Below, in pieces: positions 16,371 to 24,012 of a stretch of 64,000 nt of DNA. The notes below the pieces were generated by a model that had not been told where the DNA came from, made no database searches, and saw nothing but the letters and a program-made list of their open reading frames with translations. The DNA is from an uncultured bacterium (lineage in GTDB: Bacteria > Patescibacteriota > Minisyncoccia > Phycocordibacterales > UBA9973). Position 1 is the first letter of the stretch. Each line of letters begins with the position of its first letter. A program made the position numbers and the translations under genes. The stretch lies in contig CALAYS010000013.1 of NCBI GenBank assembly GCA_937895515.1, positions 10,018-74,017 on the forward strand, in the 5' to 3' direction.

Positions 16371-17495
16371 TCACGGTGAGTTATTCTTAAAACTCTTATA
16401 CTCTTTCAATCCTTTCTCTATCTGATCGTACCAATCCCGTGGGCGTACTTTTCGCAGTAGTTCTGTGACTGCTTTTATGTCATCTTTCATTCTGTACCAC
16501 GAGCGTTGATCTGCGTATTTGCCGACGATAGACCGTAGCTCTCGTAAACCATTACCGTCTTTTGTCATAGTCACTAAGCTGGTAAAGTACAGTGCTTGCT
16601 TGGGTTTGAGTTTTGGACTAGCAGTGAGTATCTGGCGTAGTACATCTTTTGGACCAGAGGTAAGGCTAAATAAAAGCATTGAGTTACTTCCGATGAGTGT
16701 ATTCCAGTAATGCTGTACTATTTTCTGACTGAGTGATTTCTTGAACACATCGTGAAATGTCGGATGCTCTTTGATACCGAGTTTCTTGAACAAGCTATTC
16801 ATCTTTTGCTTTTTAGAGAGCCTGACTTCAAAACGTATTACTTCGTACAAATCCTTCTTTTCAATTTCATCAAATAAACTGCGTTGGTACTGTGTCTGGT
16901 CTTTGTCTATCGCTCGCTTCTCGTCTTTCTTGAGGTCTGCGATCTTGTCGTAGATGACGAATGAGTGTGAGATAGTGTAGGCATAGATACTTTGCCCGTC
17001 ATTCATAAATCTGGTCTTTGAGAAATCAAAGCTTTTGCGTATGTCTATTTTTGAAAGTTCCGACAAGACGTACTGTGAGGTGAAGCCATCCGTAAGCTGT
17101 ATATTTTTTGAGAAATGGACCGCTGATACTGGTGCAAATCGTAGGTACTTTTCTGGTACTGCGACGCCCATCCGCATCATCCGATCCTTGAGGGTACGGA
17201 CCACTTCATCAAAATCTTTTTCTTCCAATTCATCGAGATTGTTTTTGAATAGTAGCTTTGGTACTGAAAACTCCACTTTGATACTGGCATCAATCTTGCC
17301 GTCTACTTTGCGGTTGATTCCTGTGAGTCTCGGGAAGTACAAACCGCTCTCAAGGTCTTGTTTGCTTGGATTGCGTACAAACTTGCTATACGTCGCTCCC
17401 GTGGCTTGCTTGTGCCATCCTAGGGCACTCTGGTTGGGGTACACGACGTTCGTGACCTTGTCTTTTGGTATTGAAATGATGATAGTGTCGATCAT
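16371..17495 (-). CDS. Putative gene II/X-like replication initiator
   Basis: 374 residues. The segment FSVPKLLFKNNLDELEEKDF (about 73-92) followed by VVRTLKDRMMRMGV matches the phage X / gene II family of filamentous phage and plasmid replication proteins as I remember it. YAYTISHSFVIYDKIADLKK further on also fits. Family members nick DNA to start rolling-circle replication. That would give the excised element its own replication. Its ATG overlaps the stop of the 54-residue gene (4 shared bases). Confidence 0.65.
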   Translation of the reverse strand: MIDTIIISIPKDKVTNVVYPNQSALGWHKQATGATYSKFVRNPSKQDLESGLYFPRLTGINRKVDGKIDASIKVEFSVPKLLFKNNLDELEEKDFDEVVRTLKDRMMRMGVAVPEKYLRFAPVSAVHFSKNIQLTDGFTSQYVLSELSKIDIRKSFDFSKTRFMNDGQSIYAYTISHSFVIYDKIADLKKDEKRAIDKDQTQYQRSLFDEIEKKDLYEVIRFEVRLSKKQKMNSLFKKLGIKEHPTFHDVFKKSLSQKIVQHYWNTLIGSNSMLLFSLTSGPKDVLRQILTASPKLKPKQALYFTSLVTMTKDGNGLRELRSIVGKYADQRSWYRMKDDIKAVTELLRKVRPRDWYDQIEKGLKEYKSFKNNSP

Positions 17496-17656
17496 AGCTT
17501 TTTCTCATACCCGACGAGGTACTTTTCTGGATTGGTCCGCCGTGCGACATCAAGAAGAATTGCAAAAACTCCGAGCAAGTTGTTGTCGGGATTTGAGTAG
17601 TCTTTTTCTTCAACTACTTCAAGTTCTTTGATTTTGCCTTTTACTTTCTTGGACAT
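17492..17656 (-). CDS. Element orphan, 54 residues, coupled to the replication gene
   Basis: Short open frame that starts MSKKVKGKIKELEV and ends YLVGYEKKL. Basic N-terminus, hydrophobic middle (LLGVFAILLDVA) and charged end. The ATGA overlap with the next gene implies translational coupling, as for copy-number or accessory replication proteins. No family recognised. Confidence 0.6.
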   Translation of the reverse strand: MSKKVKGKIKELEVVEEKDYSNPDNNLLGVFAILLDVARRTNPEKYLVGYEKKL

Positions 17657-17661
17657 ATAAA

Positions 17662-17685
17662 AACCCGTAGGGTTATCTACAGGTT
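17662..17685 (-). terminator. Hairpin with T-run before the 54-residue gene
   Basis: Stem AACCTGTAG/CTACGGGTT (one mismatch), 6-base loop, then T5 on the minus strand, ending just before the ATG. It is either the terminator of the 366-residue gene or an attenuator of the replication operon. Confidence 0.6.
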
Positions 17686-17731
17686 AATATTTGTGTAAAG
17701 CAATCGATACTTACATTAGAAAACTCGGTAT

Positions 17732-18832
17732 CTAAATGTCCCTAATTTTTCTGAGGTCTTCAATATCTTTTGGTACTTTTTGTATTTTGATTGATTGAGA
17801 ATATCGACTTGCACATTTTTTGACAGCATCTGATGTCATTTCTATGCCGTACTCTTCTTGTAAGATCGCCGAGACAATTGCCTCTTTATATACTCCTGAA
17901 TGATTAAAATCTTTTTGCCCATTATAAATTTTCAAGAGTTCTTTTTTAGAGAGTTTATTGAGTTCGTATACCAGTCTATTTTTCTCATCATCACTTTCTT
18001 TTATGAGTGATGGATTTACATCATACTGTTTATAAAAAGTGTTTTTCATAATGATATGCTCTTTTAAATCATCCCAGTTATCTTCAATATATTGAATTGC
18101 CATTTCTTTTGTTGCATATGGTTTTATGATCATAAATACGCAGTTAAAATAACGAGAAAGCATATCAACTGTCCTTTCGTTAAACAAATAGTTTTTACTA
18201 TACGGTCCTTCGTCTTGCCCAGTCATATTGTGCCGATCTGGTGAGAAATGCTCTATACCGAGGTATTTACAATTATGACAAGCGACCTTATTTTTTATGT
18301 ACTGATTCACTCCTGCCTGACCTAGAAAAAGATACTTTTCAATATAATGAAATGTTACGCTGTCATCCAGCAAATCAACACCCCAAAACTTTTTCATTAG
18401 CTGTAGTACTGACTCATATAGCTTAGATAATTTCTTTGACTCTTTTAGTAAAAAATGAGTTGTGAACAAACTGTGATGAGAAATGATAATTTCGCCCAAT
18501 TGAAACATCATCGGTACCATCGCTGTACCATCCTTGTGTTCTTTTACAAATTTATCAAAAGGAACTTTCATCGTTTCCTCTGTTACCCGCACCTTGTTTT
18601 CATATTCATATTTATCTAAGAATGCACTCCAAGTTAGTGTTTGTCGCTCTTTCTTAGCCATATTCTGTATAAGAAAATACGACAACTCTGCTTCATTAGA
18701 AAAACCATTTTCGGGCATCTTCAATTCTTTTCTCGAACTTTTTATCGCATCTAAAAAACCCTCTTTTTGCAATAGCTTATCGAGCAGTATTTTATACTTT
18801 TTTTCAAAATAACCTGACGAGTATTTCTTCAT
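17732..18832 (-). CDS. Element orphan, 366 residues
   Basis: Family not recognised. Soluble, Lys-rich, largely helical. One possible metal or redox pair is CHNCKYLGIEHFSPDRH (about 183-199). The C-terminal part contains a SAP/HeH-like helix (KLSKKELLKIYNG, then VYKEAIVSAIL). It is divergent from the cargo operon and shares the 158-base intergenic region with it. Its promoter carries the GTAAA motif. It could regulate or protect the element, but no evidence decides this. Confidence 0.65.
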   Translation of the reverse strand: MKKYSSGYFEKKYKILLDKLLQKEGFLDAIKSSRKELKMPENGFSNEAELSYFLIQNMAKKERQTLTWSAFLDKYEYENKVRVTEETMKVPFDKFVKEHKDGTAMVPMMFQLGEIIISHHSLFTTHFLLKESKKLSKLYESVLQLMKKFWGVDLLDDSVTFHYIEKYLFLGQAGVNQYIKNKVACHNCKYLGIEHFSPDRHNMTGQDEGPYSKNYLFNERTVDMLSRYFNCVFMIIKPYATKEMAIQYIEDNWDDLKEHIIMKNTFYKQYDVNPSLIKESDDEKNRLVYELNKLSKKELLKIYNGQKDFNHSGVYKEAIVSAILQEEYGIEMTSDAVKKCASRYSQSIKIQKVPKDIEDLRKIRDI

Positions 18833-18835
18833 ATC

Positions 18836-18856
18836 TATACTTTACTCTATTTTACA
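18836..18856 (-). promoter_or_regulatory. Element promoter with GTAAA direct repeats, site 2
   Basis: On the minus strand TGTAAAATAGAGTAAAGTAT, nearly the same as the site in front of the HTH gene. It stands just before the start of the 366-residue gene. Confidence 0.55.
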
Positions 18857-18873
18857 TATATTTTCAATTGTGA

Positions 18874-18910
18874 TTGTTAAGTAAAGTAAAAAATGATAAA
18901 CTATTTATCA
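18874..18910 (+). promoter_or_regulatory. Cargo promoter with overlapping palindromic operator
   Basis: TTGTTA (18874-18879), a 17-base spacer and TAAACT (18897-18902). The palindrome TGATAAA-CTA-TTTATCA (18894-18910) covers the -10 box and the expected start point, the classical position for a repressor. GTAAAG words lie in the spacer. Confidence 0.55.
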
Positions 18911-18919
18911 GTTAAGCAA

Positions 18920-18955
18920 ACGGTCCCCGTTTCTTAACGGGGGGGGTAAAACCGT
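18920..18955 (+). promoter_or_regulatory. Structured GC-rich leader of the cargo operon
   Basis: Nested stems: ACGGT (18920-18924) with ACCGT (18951-18955), and inside it CCCCGTT/AACGGGG around TCTT. A further GGGGTAAA is left on the 3' side. The run of eight G allows an alternative pairing of the four C. It lies in the roughly 80-base leader before the binding-protein gene. Could be a riboswitch, attenuator or protein-binding RNA; no known class recognised. Confidence 0.45.
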
Positions 18956-18990
18956 CTTCTCAAATTATTATTAGTTAACAGAAATAAATT

Positions 18991-19818
18991 ATGAAAAATT
19001 ATTTAACACCAATCATTGGGCTCGTCGCTGTTATTGCATTGATCGTTGGCATCAGTGCACATAAACAAAATAGTAGTACATCACTTGCTAGTAAGGTCGT
19101 AGATAGTGGAGAAATCCGTATTGGATATATCGTGTATCCTCCATTGCTTTTCAAAGATGCAACGACAGGCAAGCTATCAGGTGTGTCATATGACATCGTC
19201 GAAGCTACAGCAAAAAAACTTAACCTAAAAACAAATTGGGTTGAAGAAGTTGGTTGGGGTTCTGCGATCGAAGGTCTCAAAACAAAGAGATATGACATCC
19301 TTGGTACACAAATGTGGCCAAACTCTGCACGTGCTCGAGAAGCTGGTTTTTCAATAGCACCGTTCAATAGTGTAATTTACCCTTACGTTAAGACTGGCGA
19401 TACACGTTTTAGTTCTACTCTTGCAAAGTTAAATTCTGCTGACTATACAATCAGTGCTGTTGACGGTGAACTAGCTGTATTTATTGCCCAAGAAGACTTT
19501 CCTCTTGCAAAGTTAAATACTTTAGCTCAATCATCATCGTATGCAGAAGTATTTCTAAATATTATAAATGGAAAAGGAGATATATCATTTAATGAGCCAT
19601 CTGCTGCAAATGATTTTCTAAAAACAAATCCAAACAAGATTCAACGAGTTGGAAACACTCCAGTTCGTACGTTTGGAAATAGTTTCGCATTTTCTCGTGA
19701 TGAAAACTCTATGATTTCAATGTGGAACGTAGCTCTTAGTGAACTCATCAATGATGGCACGATTACTCGCATTCTCGCTAAATACAACGTCTCTGCCGAC
19801 TACAGCCTAAACAAATAA
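18991..19818 (+). CDS. Amino-acid ABC transporter substrate-binding protein
   Basis: 275 residues of SBP_bac_3 type. An N-terminal membrane anchor or signal (about 5-24) has no lipobox Cys, so the protein is either tethered by the helix or released. The ligand domain begins EIRIGYIVYPPLLFKD, continues with LSGVSYDIVEATAKKLNL, and has the GTQMWPNSARA hinge region. It would capture a polar or basic amino acid. First gene of the cargo operon; 3 bases to the permease. Confidence 0.88.
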   Translation: MKNYLTPIIGLVAVIALIVGISAHKQNSSTSLASKVVDSGEIRIGYIVYPPLLFKDATTGKLSGVSYDIVEATAKKLNLKTNWVEEVGWGSAIEGLKTKRYDILGTQMWPNSARAREAGFSIAPFNSVIYPYVKTGDTRFSSTLAKLNSADYTISAVDGELAVFIAQEDFPLAKLNTLAQSSSYAEVFLNIINGKGDISFNEPSAANDFLKTNPNKIQRVGNTPVRTFGNSFAFSRDENSMISMWNVALSELINDGTITRILAKYNVSADYSLNK

Positions 19819-19821
19819 TTT

Positions 19822-20475
19822 ATGTTGCAGGTCTTGATTCAATATCATTACTTGTTGCTACAAGGATTTTTAACAACTATCAAACTCCTTGGTTGCATAA
19901 TGCTTATAGGGATTCCATTTGGGATCCTTTTGGGCGTTATTGGTGGTAGATATAGCAAGGAAATATTTACTTTTATTAAAGGTGCACGTTTTATAACTAA
20001 AGTTATTCCTGTGCTTGTTTTCTTTTTCTGGTTACATTATCCGCTCCAAGGACTTCTGGGTATTGTTATTGATCCGTTCTGGACAACGATATTCGCTCTT
20101 GGATTATTGAATACTATCGCCGTTGCTTCAATTGTGAGTAGTGAACTTGAACTATTACCTAAATCATATCGAGAAGCTGGTATAACGCTGAATCTTACTC
20201 CTAATCAAATAATTCGTCATATAGAATTACCCTTACTTTTCCGTAGAACAATACCGCAATTACTATTGATTCAAGCGTCGATGCTCGAGTATACACTTTT
20301 TGCAAGTCTTATTTCTGTGCCTGAATTATTTAAGACAGCACAAAGTATTAACGCAATGATTTACAAACCTGTAGAAATATACTCGCTGTTGATTTTCTTC
20401 TTCTTGATCATTTTAGGACCACTACATCTTTTGATAAAATGGTTAGAGAAAAAATATATTGCCCAATATGATTAA
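19822..20475 (+). CDS. Amino-acid ABC transporter permease
   Basis: 217 residues, HisM/GlnP type, about five membrane helices. The cytoplasmic EAA loop that docks the ATPase reads REAGITLNLTPNQIIRHIEL. It has the same length and order as other polar amino-acid permeases. Its end overlaps the ATPase gene by 17 bases if the first ATG of that gene is used (8 if the second). A single permease would act as a homodimer. Confidence 0.88.
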   Translation: MLQVLIQYHYLLLQGFLTTIKLLGCIMLIGIPFGILLGVIGGRYSKEIFTFIKGARFITKVIPVLVFFFWLHYPLQGLLGIVIDPFWTTIFALGLLNTIAVASIVSSELELLPKSYREAGITLNLTPNQIIRHIELPLLFRRTIPQLLLIQASMLEYTLFASLISVPELFKTAQSINAMIYKPVEIYSLLIFFFLIILGPLHLLIKWLEKKYIAQYD

Positions 20476-21589
20476 CGTAAAAAACATAACAAGAATATAC
20501 GAGAACAGCTCTGAAGAGCGTGGCATCAAAGATGTTTCTTTTTCTGTTACTACAGGAGAGATTGTGTGTATTCTAGGGCAAAGTGGATCTGGTAAAAGTA
20601 CACTACTTCGTACGTTAGCCAGTCTTGAAAAAAAAGATGCGGGAACAGTAACAATTGATTCAGGAAAAACATTGAGTTATGTATCGCAAGAATATACTTT
20701 ATGGCCACACCTAACAGTGCTTGAAAATATGACACTTGCACCAGTTCTACACAGCCCTGATAAAAAGAATGGTATCAATACTGAAGCCATAAATCTACTA
20801 AAAAGATTTGAGCTTGGAGAATATGTAAATTCGTATCCAAACCAATTGTCAGGTGGTCAACGTCAACGGGTTGCACTACTTCGTGCTGTAATGAATAAAC
20901 CTGATGTTTTGCTTCTTGATGAGGTTACTTCTGCACTTGATCCAGAGCTTACAAAAAGCGTTCTTGATCTTATTCGTGCACTTGCAAAGGATGGCTATAC
21001 TATGGTCATCGTGACACATCATATGTCATTTGCGATGTCTGTTGCCGATAGAATACTTTTTCTCAAAAAAGGATTACTCGCACAAGACCAAAAAACAAGC
21101 ACATTTTTTACTGCACAGACCGATCCAGAAATACAATCATTCATCTTGGATATCGCAAAGAGAGATGAATCAATTGAAATATTCAAAGGGTTAGAACAAT
21201 TTCAGGCGTACCATATGGGGCTTATGCGAAGATTACCTGAAGGATCTACGATTTATGTTGCAGGAGCAGTTGGAGATGCGTGGTACGCCCCAATGGGAGA
21301 TTTTTATAAAGCATATGAAGATCTACGTATAAAGAAACGAATTACTTGGAAAATGGTAACATATGATCAGGGTGACAATGATCGCAGGTTAGCAAAAGAG
21401 TTTCCTGAGTTGAATCAATTTAAACAGATGCCTCGAAACATTCAAAATCCAGCAAACTACAATGTTTTTGGTGATACGGTTATTACGCAGATTTTTGAGA
21501 CTGAACCAACAATTATTCAAATCAAGAATCAAAACATCGCCGATGCGTATATGAGATTCTTTGAAGAGCTTTGGAATACAGGCAAATAA
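20459..21589 (+). CDS. ABC importer ATPase fused to a TrmB-like sensor domain
   Basis: 376 residues, about 130 more than the usual amino-acid ATPase. ATPase (1-225): Walker A GQSGSGKST (40-48), signature LSGGQRQRV (130-138), Walker B LLLDEVTSALD (151-161; E155 kept, Val in place of the common Pro), H-loop THH. From about 236: EIFKGLEQFQAYHMGL, then VFGDTVITQI and IIQIKNQNIADAYMRFFEEL-W. This matches the effector domain of TrmB-type sugar regulators (PLD-like fold) as I know it. The start may be the second ATG at 20468. The extra domain could sense ligand and gate transport. Confidence 0.85.
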   Translation: MPNMINVKNITRIYENSSEERGIKDVSFSVTTGEIVCILGQSGSGKSTLLRTLASLEKKDAGTVTIDSGKTLSYVSQEYTLWPHLTVLENMTLAPVLHSPDKKNGINTEAINLLKRFELGEYVNSYPNQLSGGQRQRVALLRAVMNKPDVLLLDEVTSALDPELTKSVLDLIRALAKDGYTMVIVTHHMSFAMSVADRILFLKKGLLAQDQKTSTFFTAQTDPEIQSFILDIAKRDESIEIFKGLEQFQAYHMGLMRRLPEGSTIYVAGAVGDAWYAPMGDFYKAYEDLRIKKRITWKMVTYDQGDNDRRLAKEFPELNQFKQMPRNIQNPANYNVFGDTVITQIFETEPTIIQIKNQNIADAYMRFFEELWNTGK

Positions 21590-21612
21590 TTATTAGCTAA
21601 TTTATAAACAAT

Positions 21613-22329
21613 ATGGCAGATAACAATTTTTCAGATACACTGGTTGAAGAATATGACCTTTTTGGCAAGGTATTTCCATTTCACGATGAACTTCAAAATA
21701 CAATACCCGTAGAGCTTACAAAGCATTTCAAGAATTTTGATGTGAATGTGGGGGCTACACTCAAGTTTCTTGATATTGGTGCAGGGTATGGTTTTACAAC
21801 GAAACTTGTAGCAAAAGAATTCCCAAAAGCACATTTTATCTTGAATGAATTCGATGAAGCCTTGTTGAGTAGAGCTGATCAATATCTTGCATCATATGAC
21901 TATGAGAAGCGTGTTGGAGACATTGAGGAGATTATAAAGGCGATTCCAGACCAATCCATCGACGCTATTTATACTGCTTGGGTTATCCATAACTTCCCAC
22001 CCGAAAAGCGAGAAGTGATTTTCAAAGAAGTGGCTCGTGTGCTCAAGACAGGAGGGGTATTTGTGTATCTTGAAAAGATGCTGAATCAAGGAAAGGAAAG
22101 AGATAGTGCATTATCTCAAACAATCCATACGCTCAGCCCCTTTATTGATACCTATCAGAGGCCTGATTTGTATCTGGATTGGATAAAACACTATTTGCGA
22201 GACGAAGAACCAGATCTTGTCTTTACGGATGATGAAAATCAGAAATTGCTTGAAAGTAATGGTTTTGATTGGGAGTATGTAAAGCATATACTACTTGAAA
22301 AGGTTGTGGTTGCTGTGAAGAAGCCTTAA
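21613..22329 (+). CDS. CmoA-like class I SAM methyltransferase
   Basis: 238 residues. SAM motif I is FLDIGAGYG; later motifs are AIYTAWVIHNFPPEKREVI, VLKTGGVFVYLEKM and a C-terminal LLESNGFDWEYVKHILLEKV. Layout and the C-terminal part resemble CmoA (carboxymethyl transfer to U34 of tRNA), but sequence alone does not prove the substrate. It is last in the cargo operon, 23 bases after the ATPase. It could equally modify a small molecule linked to the imported amino acid. Confidence 0.75.
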   Translation: MADNNFSDTLVEEYDLFGKVFPFHDELQNTIPVELTKHFKNFDVNVGATLKFLDIGAGYGFTTKLVAKEFPKAHFILNEFDEALLSRADQYLASYDYEKRVGDIEEIIKAIPDQSIDAIYTAWVIHNFPPEKREVIFKEVARVLKTGGVFVYLEKMLNQGKERDSALSQTIHTLSPFIDTYQRPDLYLDWIKHYLRDEEPDLVFTDDENQKLLESNGFDWEYVKHILLEKVVVAVKKP

Positions 22330-22412
22330 TTACCTTGGTATAAGATTCAAATGTTCAAACATAAACCCATATTCACTCTTGATTTTGGTCCAGTTGAGAG
22401 TTCTAAACGTAT

Positions 22413-22420
22413 CCAATAGG
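22413..22420. other. Putative right attachment core (attR)
   Basis: CCAATAGG, the same as beside tRNA-Asn. In a restored empty site the tRNA would be followed directly by the 22-bp hairpin at 22425-22474, a natural tRNA terminator. Confidence 0.45.
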
Positions 22421-22424
22421 GGGA

Positions 22425-22474
22425 GCAAAATAGAAAATACCCATATTTTTATATATGGGTATTTTCTATTTTGC
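22425..22474. terminator. 22-bp perfect inverted repeat
   Basis: Arms 22425-22446 and 22453-22474 are exactly complementary, loop TTTTAT. It lacks a GC-rich base next to a T-run, but the outer arm ends in TATTTTGC. It may be the original terminator of tRNA-Asn, displaced by the element, or the terminator of the cargo operon. Confidence 0.6.
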
Positions 22475-22758
22475 GGAGGAGAGCAAGTATAACTTGCGTG
22501 TAGAGAGCGAAGACCTTGAGTATATCGCGTGAAGCGTCAGCGAGCCCGATACTAAAGGTGTACAGTTCCTGTAAGGAAAGATCCCTGCCGGAAAGTCACC
22601 CGCGACAGTAGTCGAGATCCCTGCCCTATTTCACATTTCTAACCTTTGACATTTATCAAAAATAATGTATTATATTATTTAATCCAGTTCTTTCAAATTG
22701 TATTTGATTGGTTTTCAGAGTTCCTTTTTTGGGATTTGTGATAACCAATTAAGTATAT
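22475..22758. other. Non-coding stretch with tRNA-Asn-derived words
   Basis: No open frame of note. It holds GATCCCTGCCGGA at 22580-22592, identical to 13 bases of the tRNA-Asn T-arm and acceptor (13048-13060), and a second partial copy, GATCCCTGCC, at 22617-22626. The bases GCGGAGGAG next to the hairpin also recall the acceptor end. Likely debris of repeated integration and excision. Nothing else is seen. Confidence 0.5.
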
Positions 22759-23148
22759 ATGATTTCACATGAAGAATTTTCCGACAAAAAATTAGATCCT
22801 AAAGTGATCTTACTGAATGAAATTTTAACAACTGTTTTATTAAACAAGCAGGTTAAAAACCTTCTACTTCATTACTTCGAAGGATGCACTCCTAGAGACT
22901 GTGATGATGGCCTTAAAAAATTTAATCTTCAAAGCTGGTATGGTAATGAAAGCGTTCCAACACTAGAATTAGTTCTAGTTAATAAAGAGATTAAATTTGG
23001 TAGGACTAGTTATGGAACATTAGGCCCATTAAAAGATCGTTACTTGGATGACGAGTATCCTATAAAAAAAGAGATCCTCACTTTTTCTGCTAATCCAAAA
23101 AAATATATCAACAAGAAAATAGCTCTTATGCAAACGGAAAGAGCCTAA
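22759..23148 (+). CDS. Hypothetical protein, 129 residues
   Basis: Family not recognised. Soluble, no signal or membrane segment. It contains FEGCTPRDCDDGLKKF (two Cys) and a mixed basic C-terminal half with TFSANPKKYINKKI. First gene beyond the integrated element; followed by a clear terminator. Codon use resembles the host genome. Confidence 0.6.
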   Translation: MISHEEFSDKKLDPKVILLNEILTTVLLNKQVKNLLLHYFEGCTPRDCDDGLKKFNLQSWYGNESVPTLELVLVNKEIKFGRTSYGTLGPLKDRYLDDEYPIKKEILTFSANPKKYINKKIALMQTERA

Positions 23149-23181
23149 AGTATTTTAAGTGATCAGAATAGAAAAATTTAG

Positions 23182-23212
23182 AACTGTAATTAGAAATAAT
23201 TGCAGTTTTTTT
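23182..23212 (+). terminator. Terminator after the 129-residue gene
   Basis: Stem AACTGTAATT/AATTGCAGTT (one mismatch), 6-base loop, then a T-run. Confidence 0.8.
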
Positions 23213-23272
23213 ATTTCTCCAAAATACTAATTCGAACTTCCTCCCACCTTCGGAGCCTAAAAAAATAACCTT

Positions 23273-23288
23273 TCCGCCAACTGGCGGA
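23273..23288. repeat. 16-bp palindrome, intergenic copy
   Basis: TCCGCCAACTGGCGGA, identical to the P3 helix of RNase P RNA at 48479-48494. Stem TCCGCC/GGCGGA with an AACT loop. Confidence 0.6.
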
Positions 23289-23357
23289 TTGTAAGCTTAT
23301 TTTTTATTCCCGTATCTAGGAGTTTAAACCTAAATAATTTTAGTGTATGATACATAT

Positions 23358-23972
23358 ATGAAAGTTATCCTTGCTTCAATTGCTTGTAATATCATAGAAA
23401 AAACTAAAGATATCTTTGGTAAGCCTTTTAAAGAAATTCAAATTACTGTTATCCCAACTGTAGCGAATACATACGCTGTTGATAATCGTCCTTGGTTTGA
23501 TAAAGAATTAAATGTTTTTAAGAAACTTGGTTTTAATATTAAAATACTAGAAATAGAAAATAAAAACAAAGAAGAGATTAAAGAAGGGCTCAAAAATACT
23601 GAGGCAATATTTGTAACAGGTGGCAATACTTATTATCTTTTATATCATGCAAAGAAAAGTGGATTGTTTAGTTTAATTAAAGAAATGGTTAGTACGGGGG
23701 TTATTTATATTGGTTCTAGTGCTGGATCTATATTAGCTGGATTGAATGTTGATATAGCTAGAAGATTTGATGACTCTAGCATTGTTGATTTAAAAAATTA
23801 TGAAGGACTCGCCTTTACACAAAGTCTTATTCTTCCTCATTTTGATAAAAAAGAAAACACTGAAGAACTTAAAGAAACGGTTAAAGAATGGGAGCATAAA
23901 GGTTACAAAATAACAAGTTTAAGAAACGACCAAGCTTTGATTATAGATGAAAATAGTGAATATATAATTTAA
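23358..23972 (+). CDS. Peptidase E family (S51) protein
   Basis: 204 residues from the ATG at 23358. This start is chosen because TATGAT (23346-23351) lies exactly six bases before it; the ATG at 23343 would sit inside the promoter. The nucleophile Ser is in YIGSSAGSILAG, preceded by the AIFVTGGNTYYLL strand-turn. The family cleaves Asp-X dipeptides or related peptides. A scavenging role is plausible in an organism that lives on imported peptides. Confidence 0.85.
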   Translation: MKVILASIACNIIEKTKDIFGKPFKEIQITVIPTVANTYAVDNRPWFDKELNVFKKLGFNIKILEIENKNKEEIKEGLKNTEAIFVTGGNTYYLLYHAKKSGLFSLIKEMVSTGVIYIGSSAGSILAGLNVDIARRFDDSSIVDLKNYEGLAFTQSLILPHFDKKENTEELKETVKEWEHKGYKITSLRNDQALIIDENSEYII

Positions 23973-24012
23973 TTCTTGTAAAAATAACCTTAATAAAAAT
24001 TCAAACCAGAAT

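Larger units (their letters stand above)
13066..22420. mobile_element. Integrative element at tRNA-Asn
   Basis: About 9.35 kb bounded by CCAATAGG at 13066-13073 and 22413-22420. It contains a serine recombinase next to the tRNA, a BRO/DinD-like protein, an excisionase-like HTH protein, a gene II/X-like replication protein, several orphans, and a four-gene transporter/methyltransferase cargo on the opposite strand. Codon choice is visibly less AT-biased than in the surroundings. A longer shared word, GATCCCTGCCGGA, at 13048-13060 and 22580-22592 offers an alternative right edge about 170 bases further out. The exact edges are inference. Confidence 0.75.

Noticed and set aside
17035..17631. 198-residue open frame on the plus strand
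   Set aside because: Antisense of the replication gene; composition is not protein-like (Ser/Leu/Phe-rich mirror of Lys/Glu-rich sense) and it crosses the 54-residue gene.
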